In this document: piece after piece, positions 60,684 through 64,000 of the stretch
Layout of the letters: every line of letters starts with the position of its first letter
How positions within the stretch are numbered: the first letter of the stretch is position 1
NCBI GenBank assembly: GCA_017533915.1
Contig: JAFWHX010000009.1
Coordinates: 1 to 64,000 of the forward strand
Direction: 5' to 3'
DNA: 64,000 bases
Source: Eubacterium sp.
Lineage (GTDB): Bacteria > Bacillota > Clostridia > Peptostreptococcales > Anaerovoracaceae
The notes under the pieces: model-generated
Databases searched by the model: none
Seen by the model: the letters and a program-made list of their open reading frames with translations, nothing else
What the model was told of the DNA's origin: nothing
Position numbers and translations under genes: made by a program

Positions 60684-60716
60684 AGCCCCTGCCAGAGGGT
60701 CTCTCTGGCAGGGGCT
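60684..60716 (-). terminator. Terminator of gdhA
   Basis: AGCCCCTGCCAGA (60684-60696) pairs with TCTGGCAGGGGCT (60704-60716), a perfect 13-bp stem. On the minus strand it runs into TTTTGC. Confidence 0.85.
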
Positions 60717-60740
60717 GCGGTTGAGAGTGCTTTGATCTCT

Positions 60741-62084
60741 TTAGATGATTCCCTGTGACATCATTGCATTTGCGACTTTTTCGAAACCAGCGATGTTGGC
60801 GCCGGCTACGAGGTCATAACCGAGTCCGTACTGAGCTGCAGCATCCTCTGCCTGTTTGTGGATGTTGATCATGATCTGTTCAAGCTGTGCGTATACCTGT
60901 TCTGCTGTGAAGAATGTATGCTGCGCGTCCTGGCCCATCTCGATGCAGGAGCATGCAACTCCGCCTGCGTTCGCAGCCTTTGCAGGTCCGATGATCACGC
61001 CGTGGTCTTTGAAGTACTGTGTTGCTTCGTTCGTGCATGGCATGTTGGAAGCTTCGCAGATGTATTTTACTCCGTTCTCTACCATCTTCTTTGCGTCATC
61101 GATATTGATCTCATTCTGTGTAGCGCACGGCATGTATATCTCAGCAGGTACTTCCCAAGGCTTCTTGTCCGGGATGAATTTTGCTTCCGGATACTTGTCG
61201 GCATATGGTGAGCACTTTCTGTTCCCTGAAGCTCTGAGCTCAAGCAGGTAATCTTCCTTCTCGCCCTTTACTCCGGCTTCGTCGAGAATATACCCTTCAT
61301 GGTTACTGATCGTTATGACCTTTGCTCCGAGCTGATTCAGCTTCTGGATCGTTCCCCATGTAACGTTGCCGTAGCCTGAAACGACGACTGTCTTGCCTTC
61401 GAGGCTCTCGCCGTTATGCTTCAGCATCTCTCTCAGGAACCATACGGCGCCGTATCCTGTAGCTTCAGCTCTTCCTCTGAGTCCGCCGAATGTCAGCGGT
61501 TTTCCGGTAAGAACTCCCTGCCATTTATTCGTCAGCTTCTTGTATTCTCCGTACAGATAGCCGATCTCGCGTCCGCCTACTCCGATGTCGCCTGCAGGAA
61601 CGTCTGTGTCCGGTCCGATGTGCCTGTAGAGCTCTGACATGAATGACTGGCAGAATCTCATGATCTCACCGTCTGATTTCCCGGCAGGATCAAAATCTGA
61701 ACCGCCTTTTCCTCCTCCGATCGGGAGTCCTGTCAGACTGTTCTTGAAGATCTGCTCAAAGCCGAGGAATTTGATGATTCCCGGATATACTGTAGGATGG
61801 AATCTGAGTCCTCCTTTATATGGACCGAGTGCGCTGTTGAATTCGATTCTGTAGCCGCGGTTCACCTGCACCTTGCCGTTGTCATCGACCCATGGAACTC
61901 TGAAATAGATCTGTCTTTCAGGCTCGATCAGTCTTTCGACGATGCCGGCTTTGATATATTCTGGATGTGCTTCGAGCGACGGCTCAACAGATGTAAGGAC
62001 TTCTTCTACAGTCTGGAGGAATTCAGGCTCATTCGGATACTGCTTCTTAGCGATATCGATATACTCCTGTGCCAGATTTGCCAT
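60741..62084 (-). CDS. gdhA: NADP-type glutamate dehydrogenase
   Basis: This 447-residue enzyme interconverts glutamate and 2-oxoglutarate plus ammonia. Signatures are GPYKGGLRFHPTV, LPIGGGKGGSDFDPAGKS (about residue 125, with the catalytic region), DVPAGDIGVGGREIGY and VSGYGNV (about 236, dinucleotide fold). PCATQNEI and AGGVACSCIEM near the end complete the pattern. Length and motifs fit the hexameric bacterial type, usually NADP-linked. AGGAAGG lies about 7-8 bases before the ATG. A possible promoter on the minus strand is TTTACC with TATTAT near 62140. The gap to 62300 also holds the ffs promoter. Confidence 0.96.
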   Translation of the reverse strand: MANLAQEYIDIAKKQYPNEPEFLQTVEEVLTSVEPSLEAHPEYIKAGIVERLIEPERQIYFRVPWVDDNGKVQVNRGYRIEFNSALGPYKGGLRFHPTVYPGIIKFLGFEQIFKNSLTGLPIGGGKGGSDFDPAGKSDGEIMRFCQSFMSELYRHIGPDTDVPAGDIGVGGREIGYLYGEYKKLTNKWQGVLTGKPLTFGGLRGRAEATGYGAVWFLREMLKHNGESLEGKTVVVSGYGNVTWGTIQKLNQLGAKVITISNHEGYILDEAGVKGEKEDYLLELRASGNRKCSPYADKYPEAKFIPDKKPWEVPAEIYMPCATQNEINIDDAKKMVENGVKYICEASNMPCTNEATQYFKDHGVIIGPAKAANAGGVACSCIEMGQDAQHTFFTAEQVYAQLEQIMINIHKQAEDAAAQYGLGYDLVAGANIAGFEKVANAMMSQGII

Positions 62085-62267
62085 AGTAACACCTTCCTAT
62101 CTTAAATAAAAATACAATAATTTACATGAATATATAATACCACCATGGAGCGCAGCTGGTAAAGTGTATTGCCATAAAAAAATTTTTGGTACAAACCGGG
62201 TCATCTCCCCGCACTTCAACTGATCGCACTGTATTGACCGTGGTTTTGATTTAAGTCGTGAATCCCG

Positions 62268-62296
62268 TTGACACTAAAGCAAAAAAACAATATAAT
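62268..62296 (+). promoter_or_regulatory. Consensus promoter of the SRP RNA gene
   Basis: TTGACA (62268-62273), 17 bases, TATAAT (62291-62296): a perfect match to the sigma-70/sigma-A consensus, as expected for an abundant stable RNA. Confidence 0.93.
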
Positions 62297-62320
62297 AATA
62301 TACACATAAAATGAAAATTG

Positions 62321-62486
62321 AATCTGCCTTTTAACAGCTTCGCCTGACATGGTTTGGGTCCTGCGCAATAGGATGCCGTGAACCTTGTCAGGTCCGGAAG
62401 GAAGCAGCAATAAGCGGAAGTTCTTATGTGCCGCAGATAAGCCTTCTCCAACGTCATGCGGAGCTATTAAAGGGCAGATTCTTTTT
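62321..62486 (+). ncRNA. ffs: Signal recognition particle RNA (small/4.5S-like)
   Basis: The domain IV signature GTCAGGTCCGGAAGGAAGCAGC is at 62387-62408, with the Ffh-binding GGAAGCAGC loop and flanking arms. The ends AATCTGCC...TAA..AGC (62321-62338) and GCT..TTA..GGGCAGATT (62463-62480) pair, and TTTTT follows at 62482-62486. The RNA of about 160-180 bases is longer than the E. coli 4.5S RNA but shorter than the Bacillus type. It lies just before dnaX, the usual place in Firmicutes. It guides membrane-protein ribosomes with Ffh. Confidence 0.92.
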
Positions 62487-62571
62487 AAAGACGCCGTAAT
62501 GTATTAACAGCCGGCTGGTTTATTATATTGAAATGAGCTGGCCACGGCATCGGCGCGGAGAAGTTTTTGAT

Positions 62572-64000
62572 ATGAAATATAAAGCACTTTACAGAGAAAC
62601 AAGGCCGGAGGTCTTTGATGAGATCCTGGGGCAGGAGAGTATCGTGAAGATACTCCGCCACCAGGTCGAGACTGACACCGTGAGCCATGCATATCTTTTC
62701 ACCGGGACGCGCGGAACTGGGAAGACGACGACCGCAAGGATCCTGGCGAAGGCGGTGAACTGCGAGGCGCCGGACGTCAGCGGGAGGCCGTGCGGAAAAT
62801 GCGATGCCTGCCGCCAGATCGCAGACGGAAGTTTTGTTGACGTCATCGAGATAGATGCGGCGTCGAACAACGGCGTCGACAACATCAGAGAGCTTCGTGA
62901 GAGCGTGAACTATCCGCCTGCAGTAGGCCGCGTTAAAGTGTACATAATCGACGAAGTACACATGCTCTCTACCGGGGCTTTCAATGCACTGCTCAAAACT
63001 CTTGAGGAACCGCCGGAGAACGTTATCTTCATTCTCGCCACGACAAATCCCGAGAAGCTGCCGCAGACAGTGCTCTCAAGATGTATGCGCCTCGATTTCA
63101 AGCGTGTGCCGCAGTCGGTCCTTGCACAGCACATGAAAGATATATGCTCGGACCGCGGAGTTGCGATAGATGATGATGCTCTCAGGCTGCTCGCGGCGAA
63201 TGCCGACGGATCTGTAAGGGATTCCCTGAGCATACTCGAGCAGTGCCTGTCATCAGGAGAGCAGCGGCTCACGAGGGATCTTGTGCTTGACTTTCTCGGA
63301 GCAGTCTCCGAGGAATTCTATCTGGAACTCACCGGCTGCGTCATGAGAGGAGACATCTCAAGCGCATTTGTTCTGATCGATCATGCAGTATCCGACGGCA
63401 AAGATGTGAAGCAGATAATGAAGGACTGGATGTCTCACTGCCGTAATCTTCTCATCGCGAAGTATGTGAATGATCCGAAGGATCTACTGAATCTTTCGGC
63501 TGAGAACATAGCTCTGCTGAAGGAGCAGGCGGCAGGCATAAGCCTTGCGGAGATCGACCGGGCGATAATCACGCTTGCGAAAGCCGTCAACGATTCAAGG
63601 TATTCTACACAGGCCAGGATCCTGCTTGAAGTCGCGGTGGTCAGCATAGCGTCAGGAACAGATTATGGCGAGGCTCCGGATGTGCCGGCAAAGCCTATCA
63701 AAGCCTCAAAGGATGAGCGTCCGGCAGTTCCCCGAGTACAGCAGGAACACGAAGCACCTGCAGAACCTGAGATAAAGACGTATTCACCAGAGCCGGATAC
63801 ACCGGCAGATAATGCAGAACAGGAATCGGTACAGTCAGCGCCTGCCGATCAGCAGGATGAAGAGCCAGTGGCTTTGGAGCAGGCGGCTGATGAGGCGCAG
63901 GGTGTCAGAACACCGGAACAGCTTGCCGATATCTGGAGAGACGTCTGCCGGGAAGCAGCATCAGGCAAGCCTCTCCTTAATATCCTGTACGACTGTATAC
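62572..64000 (+). CDS. dnaX: DNA polymerase III subunits gamma/tau (3' end outside window)
   Basis: The frame is open from the ATG at 62572 to the end of the window (476 residues). It starts with MKYKALYRETRPEVFDEILGQ, then Walker A GTRGTGKTT (about residues 44-52), a zinc site of four cysteines (C-x8-C-x2-C-x2-C, NCEAPDVSGRPCGKCDAC, about 63-80), Walker B IIDEVHML (about 125) and LATTNPEKLP with the sensor. Then comes SRCMRLDFKR, with the AAA lid and collar, and a proline/glutamate-rich linker from about residue 365. It is the clamp-loader ATPase of the replicase. Its start has GGAG about 11 bases upstream, weaker than usual. Confidence 0.96.
   Translation, partial: MKYKALYRETRPEVFDEILGQESIVKILRHQVETDTVSHAYLFTGTRGTGKTTTARILAKAVNCEAPDVSGRPCGKCDACRQIADGSFVDVIEIDAASNNGVDNIRELRESVNYPPAVGRVKVYIIDEVHMLSTGAFNALLKTLEEPPENVIFILATTNPEKLPQTVLSRCMRLDFKRVPQSVLAQHMKDICSDRGVAIDDDALRLLAANADGSVRDSLSILEQCLSSGEQRLTRDLVLDFLGAVSEEFYLELTGCVMRGDISSAFVLIDHAVSDGKDVKQIMKDWMSHCRNLLIAKYVNDPKDLLNLSAENIALLKEQAAGISLAEIDRAIITLAKAVNDSRYSTQARILLEVAVVSIASGTDYGEAPDVPAKPIKASKDERPAVPRVQQEHEAPAEPEIKTYSPEPDTPADNAEQESVQSAPADQQDEEPVALEQAADEAQGVRTPEQLADIWRDVCREAASGKPLLNILYDCI

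Noticed and set aside
1..64000. tRNA genes, CRISPR arrays, insertion sequences and prophage genes
   Set aside because: I saw no T-loop/anticodon folds, no regularly spaced repeats with unique spacers, and no transposase, integrase or phage structural proteins; the tandem arrays have no unique spacers.

Overview
The window is chromosomal DNA of a Gram-positive anaerobe, most probably a clostridial Firmicute; a Mogibacterium/Eubacterium-like (Family XIII) lineage is my best guess. The grounds are strong AGGAGG ribosome sites, ECF transporters, the ffs-dnaX pair, addA, LCP and L,D-transpeptidase wall enzymes, secreted proteins with lysine-rich Fn3-like tails, NADP-type gdhA, and no respiratory or outer-membrane genes. 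TAG is used as an ordinary stop by many genes here. I saw no tRNA, rRNA, CRISPR array, insertion sequence or prophage.

Layout. 1-264 is the 3' end of tuf. 805-5466 is a self-contained ECF-type vitamin or metal transporter (T, fused A-A', S) plus a sugar-isomerase-like gene, with three 50-bp tandem hairpin repeats between T and A. A short-chain dehydrogenase (5700-6473) is interrupted by one TAG codon. An LCP ligase follows (6765-8270).

8350-25348 is the most unusual part. A cobalamin-riboswitch-like RNA with no gene directly behind it is followed by a second structured leader and a small thioredoxin-like gene. Next, on the minus strand, is a two-gene nitrogenase-like reductase in which the NifH-type ATPase is fused to the NifD-type subunit. 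Divergent from it, a strong promoter and a clear cobalamin riboswitch with terminator precede an eight-gene surface operon: a two-repeat secreted protein, a DUF4430 protein, a PQQ-like propeller, a MoxR/DUF58/transglutaminase set, a lipoprotein with squalene-cyclase-like alpha/alpha repeats, and a second DUF4430 protein. The alpha/alpha barrel and DUF4430 are the two halves of animal transcobalamin/intrinsic factor, here on separate polypeptides. I read the locus as a candidate corrinoid-capture system with a linked tetrapyrrole-type reductase; this is inference.

25463-32547 holds an ECF sigma factor with a propeller-bearing putative anti-sigma partner, a two-component system whose regulator ends in an XRE helix-turn-helix, and a glycosyltransferase with a membrane partner. 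32624-38728 encodes two large secreted proteins (Listeria-Bacteroides repeats; GH3 hexosaminidase). 39028-47144 is mixed: HTH-Uma2, pcrA, ligA, a flavoprotein, an SseB-macro fusion and an XRE regulator. 47329-53208 carries an alkyl-sulfatase-like hydrolase, two secreted proteins and gpmI. 53432-54989 is a thiol-redox module (TlpA lipoprotein, 48-residue CxxC peptide, membrane 4Fe-4S protein). addA follows, with tandem repeats on both sides, then a patatin, gdhA, the SRP RNA gene behind a consensus promoter, and the start of dnaX, which runs off the window.
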